NCBI RefSeq assembly: GCF_963667685.1 | Contig: NZ_OY763930.1 | Coordinates: 1,843,501-1,907,500 of the forward strand | Length of the DNA stretch: 64,000 bases | Reading direction: 5' to 3' | Source of the DNA: Maridesulfovibrio sp. | GTDB lineage: Bacteria; Desulfobacterota; Desulfovibrionia; Desulfovibrionales; Desulfovibrionaceae | Translations under genes and position numbers: made by a program | Shown here: piece after piece, positions 44,450 through 51,622 of the stretch | Numbering within the stretch: the first letter of the stretch is position 1 | Layout: each line of letters starts with the position of its first letter | The notes under the pieces: model-generated | Databases searched by the model: none | What the model saw: only the letters and a program-made list of their open reading frames with translations | What the model was told of the DNA's origin: nothing

Positions 44450-46894
44450 TCATCCTTTTTTCTTCAGGGGAAACTTCAGGGTGAAAACGGCTCCGCTCAA
44501 CTCGCCGTTTATAGTACTTCCGTTTTCCACTGCAATGGACCCGCCGATATCGCTCATGAATCCGAAAACTACGGCCAGTCCCAACCCTGATCCCTTATTT
44601 ACTTCTTTGGTTGTGTAAAAGGGGTCGAAAATATACTGCAGATCTTCTTCAGCAATGCCGGGACCATTATCCATAACTTTGAGAACTGCATTTCCTGATG
44701 AATCGCATTCAAGGGACATCCTCAATTTGCCGACATTATCCGGCACAGCGTCAAGGCCGTTTAAAAGCAGGTTGGCCACTATGTGCTCAAGTGCTTGGGG
44801 GGCAACGTTGAGGCCAGGAGTGGAATCGTCCAGTTCCAGAGTAATTTCCGCTCCCTGTTTATCGGCCTGAATGCGGAAAACATCGGCTACCTCTTTGATA
44901 ATTTGCGCAAAATCTGTTCCTGATGCCGCTAAAACTTTAGGGCGGGCGAAATTGAGCAGATCTTTCAGAACAGATTGAGCCCGTCGGGTATGCTTTAGTA
45001 TTACATCGATATCTTCACTGCTCTGTCCGCTGGCCTCCTTCTTAAGCAGTTCAGCATAGCAGAGGATCACGCCCAGGGGATTGTTTATCTCATGGGCCAG
45101 TCCTGCCGAGAGTTTGCCCACGGTTGCCATTTTTTCGGCCTGAGTCATCTGGGCCAGCATCTGCTTCTTCCCGGTTGTTTCGTGGACGTAAACAACAACC
45201 CTGCGCTCTACAGGACTCTCCGCATCATGGATGGGGTAAATGTTGATAGCAAAGGAGCGCCCTTCGGGCAGTGAAACTTCCCGAGAAATAGCTTCGTTCA
45301 GAGACAGGGACGTTGAGATTCCGCAGTTACCTGAATCCCCGGGGCCGTGGCAGAGCAGGGTCACTACGCTGCCATCTGTGATAGCCCCGCCGGAAAGCTC
45401 GGCGCCTAGTTTTCGGGCAGATTCATTGGCGACCACAGGTGTTCCGGTGCCGTCAGCCAGCAGCAGCGGGTCGCTGATGCCCTCAAAAATAGATTGCAGG
45501 TTCGTGTTGTGGCGCACGATACTGTCCAGTGCGGAAAGGTTATCCGCTGCAATACCAAGCTGACGTCCGATAGCGTGTAAAACCGTCTGGTCTTTTTTGT
45601 TGAAAGGCTCGTCTTCGTTGCAGAACAGGCATAGCAGTCCTTCGGCACTTCCAGAAGAGGATTCCACCGGGAGGTAAGCCCGGTATTCTTCAACAAGAGG
45701 TTTGGATTCGATGAGCAGTTCCAACCAGTTCTCGGGTAGTTGCGGGCGTTGTCTGTTTTCCGGGTAGGAGTAGAAATTTTTGCTCGAAAAAGTGCAGACG
45801 TAGGCGGCTCGTTCGAGATTGAATCTGTTGTAGATCAGGGGCAATGTTGCTTTCCACAACTCTTCGCGGGACTGGCTGCGGCTGGACCCGGCCAGGAGTT
45901 GAACAAAAAGTTCAACGTCGGACTGACGGGCGTAGGCTTCTTTTTCAAGATCTACGGTGCGTTCTTCCACCATTTTTTCCAGATTGGCGGCGTAGTCCTG
46001 CAGCTGCTGCCGGGCATCAAACATATAATTGCTAAGTTTCTCAATGCCGCCGATCATTTCCCCGATCTCGTCTTCCTGTTCTACTTCCCGGAACAGGGCC
46101 ACACTCTTCTCATCGCTGAAATTGCGCCTGAAATTAGTGGTCAGGATACGGATATTGTCGGCGACAATGCGTTTGAAAAGAATGTTGGTTGCACCCAGAT
46201 AAAGTAGGACAGCCAAGGCGAAGACCGCTATATAGGTCATTATGGTGTTCTCAATCCGGGCCACGGATGCACTTACCGGAAGCCCGACAAAATCGACCCC
46301 GCCTATGCTGTCCACCGAATGACCGAAGCCCCGGTCGCCATAGAGTTCGACCAGCTCAACCGGAGCTACTTCGATTTTGCCGTGACAGCGCAGGCAGCTT
46401 TTTTTGAAAACAGCCGGGCGGGCCATGATGAAATGTCTTTCCCCGTTTATGTTTTTATAACCTTCCCAAAAGTTCTGGCCGGGTTTTTTTTGGAAATGGT
46501 TGATCAGCTCCAGTTCGATGCCCTTGGCTTCATAATCGGGATTGCGCGCACTCTCAGCCACCCGGCGGTAAGTAAATCCTGATTTTCCGTCTTTATCGCG
46601 GGCCATGATGTTGCGGGTGACGAATGAGGAAGACATAGCTTGGATAACGAATTTATCCGGTAGCTCTTCATACATCTGGGGCCTGAGCACGCCGCGCACA
46701 TAGTTCTGCACTGAATCAACCTGTCCGAAAACCATGCGTGCTTTTTCTCGTACTACATTTTCGAGCACATTGCTCATATGGATGGAAAAGCCGGTGAACA
46801 AAACTACACCGATGATCAGCGAGGTCAGGATCAGGCTTAAAAGAAATTTATTTTGAATAGAGTATGGTCTGGGGAGTTTCATGCTATGCCGCAT
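44450..46894 (-). CDS. Sensor histidine kinase with periplasmic heme-c (DUF3365-type) domain
   Basis: An 814-residue membrane kinase. Helix 1 lies at about 16-36. A periplasmic DUF3365/Tll0287-like domain (about 50-215) contains a c-type heme motif C167-L-R-C170-H171. Helix 2 (218-238), a HAMP-like linker, a coiled coil (about 290-325), a GAF-like region (325-455), a PAS-like region (465-575), HisKA with His601 (GLAHEINNPLG) and a HATPase (DNGPG, GSGLGL) follow. Heme-bound DUF3365 domains sense redox state or small gases. The ATG at 46882 is an alternative start, since AAAGGA lies about 11 bases before it. Operon with the regulator at 43031. Confidence 0.93.
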   Translation of the reverse strand: MRHSMKLPRPYSIQNKFLLSLILTSLIIGVVLFTGFSIHMSNVLENVVREKARMVFGQVDSVQNYVRGVLRPQMYEELPDKFVIQAMSSSFVTRNIMARDKDGKSGFTYRRVAESARNPDYEAKGIELELINHFQKKPGQNFWEGYKNINGERHFIMARPAVFKKSCLRCHGKIEVAPVELVELYGDRGFGHSVDSIGGVDFVGLPVSASVARIENTIMTYIAVFALAVLLYLGATNILFKRIVADNIRILTTNFRRNFSDEKSVALFREVEQEDEIGEMIGGIEKLSNYMFDARQQLQDYAANLEKMVEERTVDLEKEAYARQSDVELFVQLLAGSSRSQSREELWKATLPLIYNRFNLERAAYVCTFSSKNFYSYPENRQRPQLPENWLELLIESKPLVEEYRAYLPVESSSGSAEGLLCLFCNEDEPFNKKDQTVLHAIGRQLGIAADNLSALDSIVRHNTNLQSIFEGISDPLLLADGTGTPVVANESARKLGAELSGGAITDGSVVTLLCHGPGDSGNCGISTSLSLNEAISREVSLPEGRSFAINIYPIHDAESPVERRVVVYVHETTGKKQMLAQMTQAEKMATVGKLSAGLAHEINNPLGVILCYAELLKKEASGQSSEDIDVILKHTRRAQSVLKDLLNFARPKVLAASGTDFAQIIKEVADVFRIQADKQGAEITLELDDSTPGLNVAPQALEHIVANLLLNGLDAVPDNVGKLRMSLECDSSGNAVLKVMDNGPGIAEEDLQYIFDPFYTTKEVNKGSGLGLAVVFGFMSDIGGSIAVENGSTINGELSGAVFTLKFPLKKKG

Positions 46895-47021
46895 CCTTTC
46901 AGTTTATAACCGGTCTTTGTGATGTCAAGTTGTTAGTCTTGACCGTTAAGGCGGGTGCAGAGTACCCTTTTTTATAAAATGGGCAATCTATCTTTTGAAC
47001 GGTTTATGAGCAGGGGAAGCC

Positions 47022-47177
47022 ATGAAGAGTTTATTACTTTTTTTTGCGGCGGTTCTGGCAGGCCTTATAAGTGCAGATATGTTTGTCCGTTCCTGGCACG
47101 GTTTTCTTGAATGCGCTGCCAGCTTCGTTTTACTTGTTCAGAAAAAAATATCGTCCCAAGTTTTTTTTACCGTCTGA
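47022..47177 (+). CDS. Small membrane protein (51 aa), coupled to the next gene
   Basis: Short frame from ATG at 47022 with AGGGGAAG upstream. The product has a Lys-Ser start followed by about 18 hydrophobic residues (signal anchor), then F-V-R-S-W-H and a hydrophobic C-terminal half. The stop overlaps the start of the next small gene (TGATG at 47175-47179), which supports translation of both. No family recognised. Transcribed divergently from the heme-sensor kinase. Confidence 0.55.
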   Translation: MKSLLLFFAAVLAGLISADMFVRSWHGFLECAASFVLLVQKKISSQVFFTV

Positions 47178-47365
47178 TGAAAGCTGTGCCGTTTACGATT
47201 TTATTCTTACTGCTGCTTATCCTTTGCTTCAAGGTCTATTATTCAGTGCTCGGATACGGACGCGAAGAGCTTGAACAGCTAGGCTATTTCATCGGAGCCG
47301 TGCCTCGTACAGGATATTATCTTGTCTCAGCAGGCAGGATGATTGATGCCATGTTCAAGCCCTGA
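47177..47365 (+). CDS. Small membrane protein (62 aa)
   Basis: Start at 47177 overlaps the upstream stop. Residues 5-22 form one strong membrane helix (PFTILFLLLLILCFKVYY), followed by a soluble tail of about 40 residues with GREELEQLGYFIG and a Pro-Arg-Thr-Gly turn. Function unknown. Lies between the heme-sensor kinase operon and a minus-strand small gene. Confidence 0.6.
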   Translation: MKAVPFTILFLLLLILCFKVYYSVLGYGREELEQLGYFIGAVPRTGYYLVSAGRMIDAMFKP

Positions 47366-47377
47366 CGCCCTCGGAGT

Positions 47378-47632
47378 CTACTCCGGTCCGGGGCCATGGG
47401 GCAGATACTCCATGGAACTGCGTGCGTTATGGTCAGCGTGTCCTACAATTTCCACGTCTGTGTAGTAAAACTCACCAGTTTCAATATCGGATTCGATAAC
47501 GAAGTCTGCCAGTGTGCGGAAGGCCGGAGTCGTGTTTATCAGTATGGGACCGGCTACGAAAACCATGGCCCAGAGTACGGCACAAGTGGCGAAGAAAGAT
47601 GTGATTCTGTATAAGATACTTTTATTTTCCAT
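47378..47632 (-). CDS. Small membrane protein (84 aa), downstream of the YeiH-family exporter
   Basis: AGAGGA lies about 9 bases before the ATG. One membrane helix at about 8-32 is followed by an acidic soluble part ending HGPGPE. It is the gene after the exporter on the same strand, separated by a hairpin-containing gap of 81 bases. Family not recognised. The pairing may reflect an accessory subunit, which is inference. Confidence 0.68.
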   Translation of the reverse strand: MENKSILYRITSFFATCAVLWAMVFVAGPILINTTPAFRTLADFVIESDIETGEFYYTDVEIVGHADHNARSSMEYLPHGPGPE

Positions 47633-47658
47633 TTTTATATTCCTCTTTGCTCTTTTTT

Positions 47659-47686
47659 AGGAGGAAGGCGGTTCAGCCTTCCTCCT
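47659..47686 (-). promoter_or_regulatory. Intercistronic hairpin after the exporter gene
   Basis: AGGAGGAAGGC pairs perfectly with GCCTTCCTCCT (11 bp, 6-base loop). On the minus strand it is followed by As, not Ts, so it is more likely an mRNA-stabilising or translation-affecting stem than a terminator. Confidence 0.55.
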
Positions 47687-47713
47687 TAACAAGGGGTGAA
47701 TCAAAATCCGTGG

Positions 47714-49465
47714 TTAGATTTTGGAAGTGATGTCAGGGAAGACTACGTAGAACATAAGATAAGCCATGAGCAGTGTCAGGCACAGGTTGAGGGACTGACC
47801 GCATACATAGAGAATAAGCGGTTTGCCGCCTTTGAAGTAGTGCTTGAGTTCGCGGAAGTTGGTGGCCAGTCCGATCGCTGCAAAGGAAAGGCAGAAGAAC
47901 CATCCGCGGAAGATGCGGGAGAAACCGCGCAGCACACCCTGGTCGATCATGGTGAATCCGGCATCGGAACCAAGGGAGGAATACACGATGGAAAAGATCA
48001 CGGACGCAGTCAGGAATCCGAGTACGAATTTGGGAAAGCGGTGCCAGATTTCCATGGCATGTACTTTCTGACCTTCTACAGCTTCAACTTTGGTGGCCCA
48101 GAAGATAGCGATACCGAAAGCGGTTACACCGATGAGTACGTTCTGGATCATCTTAATAGTCGCAGCTACATAAAGTGCTTTTTCAGAGAGGAATGCCCCG
48201 GCTGCTGCAACAGCACCGGTTGCGTCAATTGTTCCGCCCATCCATGCTCCGCCAAGGATGAAAGGCATTCCGGTCCCTTTAATGATTGCGGGCATGACAA
48301 TCATCATAATGGAAGTGAAGACGAGGGAAAGGCCGATTGCGAGGGTCAGCTCTTCCTTTTTAGCTTTACAAGCTGCCGCTGCTGCAATCGCTGCGGAAGT
48401 ACCGCAGACGGACATGTCAGCGGAAATTACCATGTTCAAAGTCTTGGAAGGCATCTTGATTACTTTCTGACCGAAAATGAAGGTAGTGATCAGAACAACC
48501 GGGGTAACAACCCACGCTACAAAGATACCGGGAATACCGATGGCGACAACCTTGTTGAACAGAACCTCAGCACCGAGCAGAACCAGACCGGTTTTGATGA
48601 AGAATTCCACCTGAAGAGCTTTCTTGGCCCAGTCCGGTGTTCCGATGGTGTTTGAGATGACCAGACCTATGGCGATAGCCCATGCAGCGTATCCTATACC
48701 GTACTGCTTCATGGTTGCCTGGTTGGCCATGAGGTAGGATGCGATGGCAACGGCGAATACCAGACCGAAACCTTTCAGGAATGTCTTGGCGTCTCCGTCG
48801 ATGAAACGCATACCGATTGCGAAAAACAATCCGAATCCGATCATCAAGGCAATCAGGGAGGGGATCAGATTAAAAGGTTTGTTTTTGATTTTCTTTTTAG
48901 CAGATGATTCTTTGGCTCGCAGTTTCAACCATGATTCAATGGATGAGGATGCAGAAGCATTGAGTTCAGCATCTTTGAAACCAGCTTTTTCCGCTTTTAA
49001 CTGTGCATCAAGAGCGACTGTTTTGGCCGCAGTTGCAGCTGCTTTTGCTTTTTCATACTTAGGCATGGCGGCAGCATTCTTTGCATCAGCCTGTTCCTGA
49101 GTCTGGATAAAAGCGTTCAGGGGGTTGGTTGTCCATTTTTGAGGCTTGGACATGAAGTCGTTGATGGCCTTGCCTATGGGAGCATTTTTGGCCTTGATTT
49201 TTTCTTTTGCGGTCTGGGCTTCGTACCACGCTACGGTTTTGAACGGCGCGCGGGCGGCCTCCTCGGTCATGATCGCGTTCTGTTTGGCGAACTTGGCATC
49301 CATGTCCGCAGGTTTGTTATTGAAAAAGATTATCGCGCCAACTGTCAGGATCAGGAATCCCAGCCATATGGCCCAGTAATCTTCTTTTTTCCAGAGGTCG
49401 GACCATGAGCTGGTTGCCTTGTCGACCACTACTTCGTTGTTTTGCTTAACTGCATTCTCTGCCAT
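47714..49465 (-). CDS. YeiH-family putative sulfate/sulfite exporter with long N-terminal extension
   Basis: The ATG at 49465 is chosen because GGAGGA lies 9 bases upstream; it directly abuts an earlier ATG at 49474. The product has 583 residues. One membrane helix (about 33-52) and a charged Ala/Lys-rich segment (55-195, likely coiled) precede a core of about 10 helices, which resembles the YeiH/UPF0324 putative sulfate exporter family (blocks [14 protein letters not shown] and [22 protein letters not shown]). Normal family members are about 340 residues, so the first 200 residues are extra. In a sulfate reducer, export of sulfite or related anions is plausible. A sigma-54 promoter lies 70 bases upstream. 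Confidence 0.86.
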   Translation of the reverse strand: MAENAVKQNNEVVVDKATSSWSDLWKKEDYWAIWLGFLILTVGAIIFFNNKPADMDAKFAKQNAIMTEEAARAPFKTVAWYEAQTAKEKIKAKNAPIGKAINDFMSKPQKWTTNPLNAFIQTQEQADAKNAAAMPKYEKAKAAATAAKTVALDAQLKAEKAGFKDAELNASASSSIESWLKLRAKESSAKKKIKNKPFNLIPSLIALMIGFGLFFAIGMRFIDGDAKTFLKGFGLVFAVAIASYLMANQATMKQYGIGYAAWAIAIGLVISNTIGTPDWAKKALQVEFFIKTGLVLLGAEVLFNKVVAIGIPGIFVAWVVTPVVLITTFIFGQKVIKMPSKTLNMVISADMSVCGTSAAIAAAAACKAKKEELTLAIGLSLVFTSIMMIVMPAIIKGTGMPFILGGAWMGGTIDATGAVAAAGAFLSEKALYVAATIKMIQNVLIGVTAFGIAIFWATKVEAVEGQKVHAMEIWHRFPKFVLGFLTASVIFSIVYSSLGSDAGFTMIDQGVLRGFSRIFRGWFFCLSFAAIGLATNFRELKHYFKGGKPLILYVCGQSLNLCLTLLMAYLMFYVVFPDITSKI

Positions 49466-49532
49466 TTCTTTCATTCCTCCAGATTTATTTTCAAAACAGG
49501 GGGGAACCTGTCTGTCTCAGCAGAAATGTATA

Positions 49533-49549
49533 GGCAAAACGCGGGCCAG
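49533..49549 (-). promoter_or_regulatory. Sigma-54 promoter for the YeiH-family exporter
   Basis: The minus strand reads CTGGCCCGCGTTTTGCC, with TGGCC at -24 and TTGCC at -12, and GG and GC exactly 10 bases apart. This is the best sigma-54 match in the window. The predicted start lies about 50-60 bases before the gene. Confidence 0.72.
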
Positions 49550-49635
49550 ATATTTGAGTTTATTAATACCCTGTAATTTAAGTATAAAATTGTCGTGGGG
49601 TGCTTACTGTTGATTACATATCGGGGTTACATGGT

Positions 49636-49658
49636 GCAAAGTCGGGTTTGCACTTTGC
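49636..49658. promoter_or_regulatory. Inverted repeat, candidate enhancer site for the sigma-54 promoter
   Basis: GCAAAGT and ACTTTGC form a perfect 7-base inverted repeat with a 9-base spacer, centred about 100 bases upstream of the -24 element. Position and symmetry fit an NtrC-type activator site; the regulator at 43031-44446 is the nearest candidate. Confidence 0.5.
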
Positions 49659-49788
49659 GGGGAGTACAGGCTATAGTTTCAGGAATCTAATCATCGAAAT
49701 AATCACGGTTTTGGTTTATCAAGCATGCATATGCTGTGAGCAAGAAAGAAGCCGCGAGAATAAATTAAAAAGTATTATGGAGATAATT

Positions 49789-50178
49789 ATGGATATCAAT
49801 ACACATGAGCAGATTGACCGTTCCCTGTGTGGTGAACCAGTATCACTGGCAGACGGGAGCAGTGAAGTTCGTCTTATTTGTACTCAAAAAATGGCCGCGG
49901 ATAAGACCGGACTTATTCACGGCGGTTTTATCTTCGGTATGGCCGATTACGCGGCGATGCTTTCAGTGAATCATCCTAATGTGGTTCTGGCCGGTGCGGA
50001 GAGCCGTTTTTTGAAACCATCCAAAGTTGGTGATGTCCTGGTTGCCAAGGCTCAGGAACAGGAGAAAGACGGACGCAAACATATCATCAAAGTGGATGTT
50101 ACATGCGGTTTCGAAGTGGTGTTCTCTGCAACTTTTACCTGTTTCGTTACTAAAGAACACGTTCTCGCCGGAGCTTAA
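49789..50178 (+). CDS. Hotdog-fold thioesterase-like protein
   Basis: Start at 49789, with GGAG 6 bases upstream, giving 129 residues; longer upstream extension has no ribosome site. The central helix with GLIHGGFIFGMADYAAMLSVN is the PaaI/4HBT hotdog signature (HGG...D), followed by beta strands ending in a Phe-rich strand. Such enzymes hydrolyse acyl-CoA thioesters; substrate unknown. It is monocistronic and ends before a strong terminator. Confidence 0.85.
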   Translation: MDINTHEQIDRSLCGEPVSLADGSSEVRLICTQKMAADKTGLIHGGFIFGMADYAAMLSVNHPNVVLAGAESRFLKPSKVGDVLVAKAQEQEKDGRKHIIKVDVTCGFEVVFSATFTCFVTKEHVLAGA

Positions 50179-50226
50179 ATATTGACGACAGACGGCTGAG
50201 ACAGAGCCGGATGCAATGCTCAATAT

Positions 50227-50277
50227 AAAGGCTGAAACTCTCGTATTAAGATACACGTGAGTTCCAGCCTTTTTTTT
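50227..50277. terminator. Bidirectional terminator between the thioesterase and the activase gene
   Basis: AAAGGCTGAAACTC pairs with GAGTTCCAGCCTTT (one mismatch, 18-base loop region), followed by a run of Ts on the plus strand and As/Ts on the other. Confidence 0.8.
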
Positions 50278-50365
50278 AAAAGCAACAAGTCGAGAAGCAT
50301 CTTCTTAAGCAGCTGTCTTACGGAGGTCTAACTCTAGAGCTCCGTAACTTTAATGCCTCTCTATA

Positions 50366-51328
50366 TTAGCCGCCTATTGAAACATTGTCACAGTAAGTGG
50401 ATACAAGCTCTTTCAAAGCTAGTACATGTTCTCGCTCTGGCGGACGTATTCCGCTTAATAAATATTTACGGTCCAGCTGCTCCCATTTAGGTTCGCCGAG
50501 GCGGTGATAGGGAAGTATATCCAGACCTTCGACACTTTCGCCCAGCGATTGAACAAACATGGCTGTTGCTTCTATGTTCTCCGCGGAATCATTGCAGCCG
50601 GGAATGAGCGGAATTCTGATACGCATTTTTTTACGCATACGGGCTGCCAGGCTGATGTTTTCGAGAATCTGATTATTGGGCATCCCGGTCAATTCTTTAT
50701 GCTTTTCGGAATCCATGTGTTTAATGTCAGTCAGCACAAGGTCAGTGTGCTTGAGCACTTCGTGAAAAATACCCGGGGTACACATGCAACAGGATTCAAT
50801 GGCAGTATGCAAGCCGCGTTTTTTAGCTTCCTGCAAAGCCTGTATCAGAAATGCGGACTGCATGGTCGGTTCTCCGCCTGAGAAAGTCACCCCGCCCTGT
50901 GAAGTGTTATAGAAAGGACGGTCTCGCTCAACCTCTTCCATTACTTCATCAACTGTCAGGTAACGGCCTACGATGGTCATGGACCCGGCGTAGCATTTTT
51001 CCACGCATTCTCCGCATAGGTTACATTTTTCGCGATCAATGAAAACGACGTCTTCCCGGTATTCAATTGCCTGTTCCGGGCAGAGGGAAGCACATTTCAC
51101 GCAGCTTATGCAGTGATGCGGGATGCGCATTATTTCCGGCCTGATGCCCATCGACTCTGGGTTCTGGCACCATTTGCACCGCAAAGGGCAGCCCTTCAGG
51201 AAAACCAGAGTGCGGATGCCGCCGCCGTCATGTACCGCAAAACGCTGAATATCAAAGACCAACCCTGTAAGATCAGCCTTGTTTTTGTCGTCCAAACTAA
51301 ATTTATGCTGCCGCTCTTTCCATCTCAT
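50366..51328 (-). CDS. Glycyl-radical enzyme activase (radical SAM)
   Basis: The ATG at 51328 is preferred (320 residues); an in-frame GTG at 51340 is the alternative. The radical-SAM motif C-x3-C-x2-C is at 47-54 (KGCPLRCKWCQN). Two ferredoxin-type 4Fe-4S clusters follow (CISCVKCASLCPE, then CNLCGECVEKC), the hallmark of activases for dehydratase-type glycyl-radical enzymes. It cleaves SAM to abstract the Gly hydrogen of its partner, encoded upstream on the same strand at 51623-54013. The two genes are separated by a 295-base hairpin-rich repeat. Confidence 0.95.
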   Translation of the reverse strand: MRWKERQHKFSLDDKNKADLTGLVFDIQRFAVHDGGGIRTLVFLKGCPLRCKWCQNPESMGIRPEIMRIPHHCISCVKCASLCPEQAIEYREDVVFIDREKCNLCGECVEKCYAGSMTIVGRYLTVDEVMEEVERDRPFYNTSQGGVTFSGGEPTMQSAFLIQALQEAKKRGLHTAIESCCMCTPGIFHEVLKHTDLVLTDIKHMDSEKHKELTGMPNNQILENISLAARMRKKMRIRIPLIPGCNDSAENIEATAMFVQSLGESVEGLDILPYHRLGEPKWEQLDRKYLLSGIRPPEREHVLALKELVSTYCDNVSIGG

Positions 51329-51348
51329 AGATATACTCACTTTTGAAT

Positions 51349-51615
51349 GCCTCCGGCGGCCCTTCGGGGACCAGAGACCCCTTTTGTAAAAGGGGTCTCT
51401 GGACTCTCTTAAAACTTTTATTAGGCTTCGCGTCCGTTGCTCGTTAAGTTGTGACGATTTTCAACTCAAAATTTATATTGGGGAGAATTTTTCTCAACCC
51501 CTGCACAAAACCTCCGTCCCCAGCGGCGAAGCCCTATTAAAAGGTTCTGAAGGGGATGGGGTCTGGGGAAGGGGAAACTCTTGTAAGAGTATCCCTTTCC
51601 CCAGCCGCCGGAGGC
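51349..51615. repeat. Composite inverted-repeat element between the dehydratase and activase genes
   Basis: Outer arms GCCTCCGGCGGC (51349-51360) and GCCGCCGGAGGC (51604-51615) are exact inverted copies. Inside are a perfect 13-bp hairpin (AGAGACCCCTTTT with AAAAGGGGTCTCT, 51373-51400), another hairpin at 51565-51602, and near-inverted TTTTATTAGGCTTCGC-like arms near 51417 and 51526. This resembles a BIME-type mosaic of palindromic units. Related pieces occur at 39875 and 40031. Confidence 0.7.
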
Positions 51616-51622
51616 ATTTTCT

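Larger units (their letters stand above)
49466..49788. other. Divergent control region between the exporter and the thioesterase
   Basis: No gene is seen in these 323 bases. It contains a well-matched minus-strand sigma-54 promoter (49533-49549), an inverted repeat about 100 bases upstream of that promoter (49636-49658), and the ribosome site of the thioesterase (GGAG at 49779). Confidence 0.6.

Noticed and set aside
47696-48655. Long plus-strand open frame (319 codons)
   Set aside because: It is antisense to the exporter gene, has no ribosome site, and its translation has no recognisable fold.
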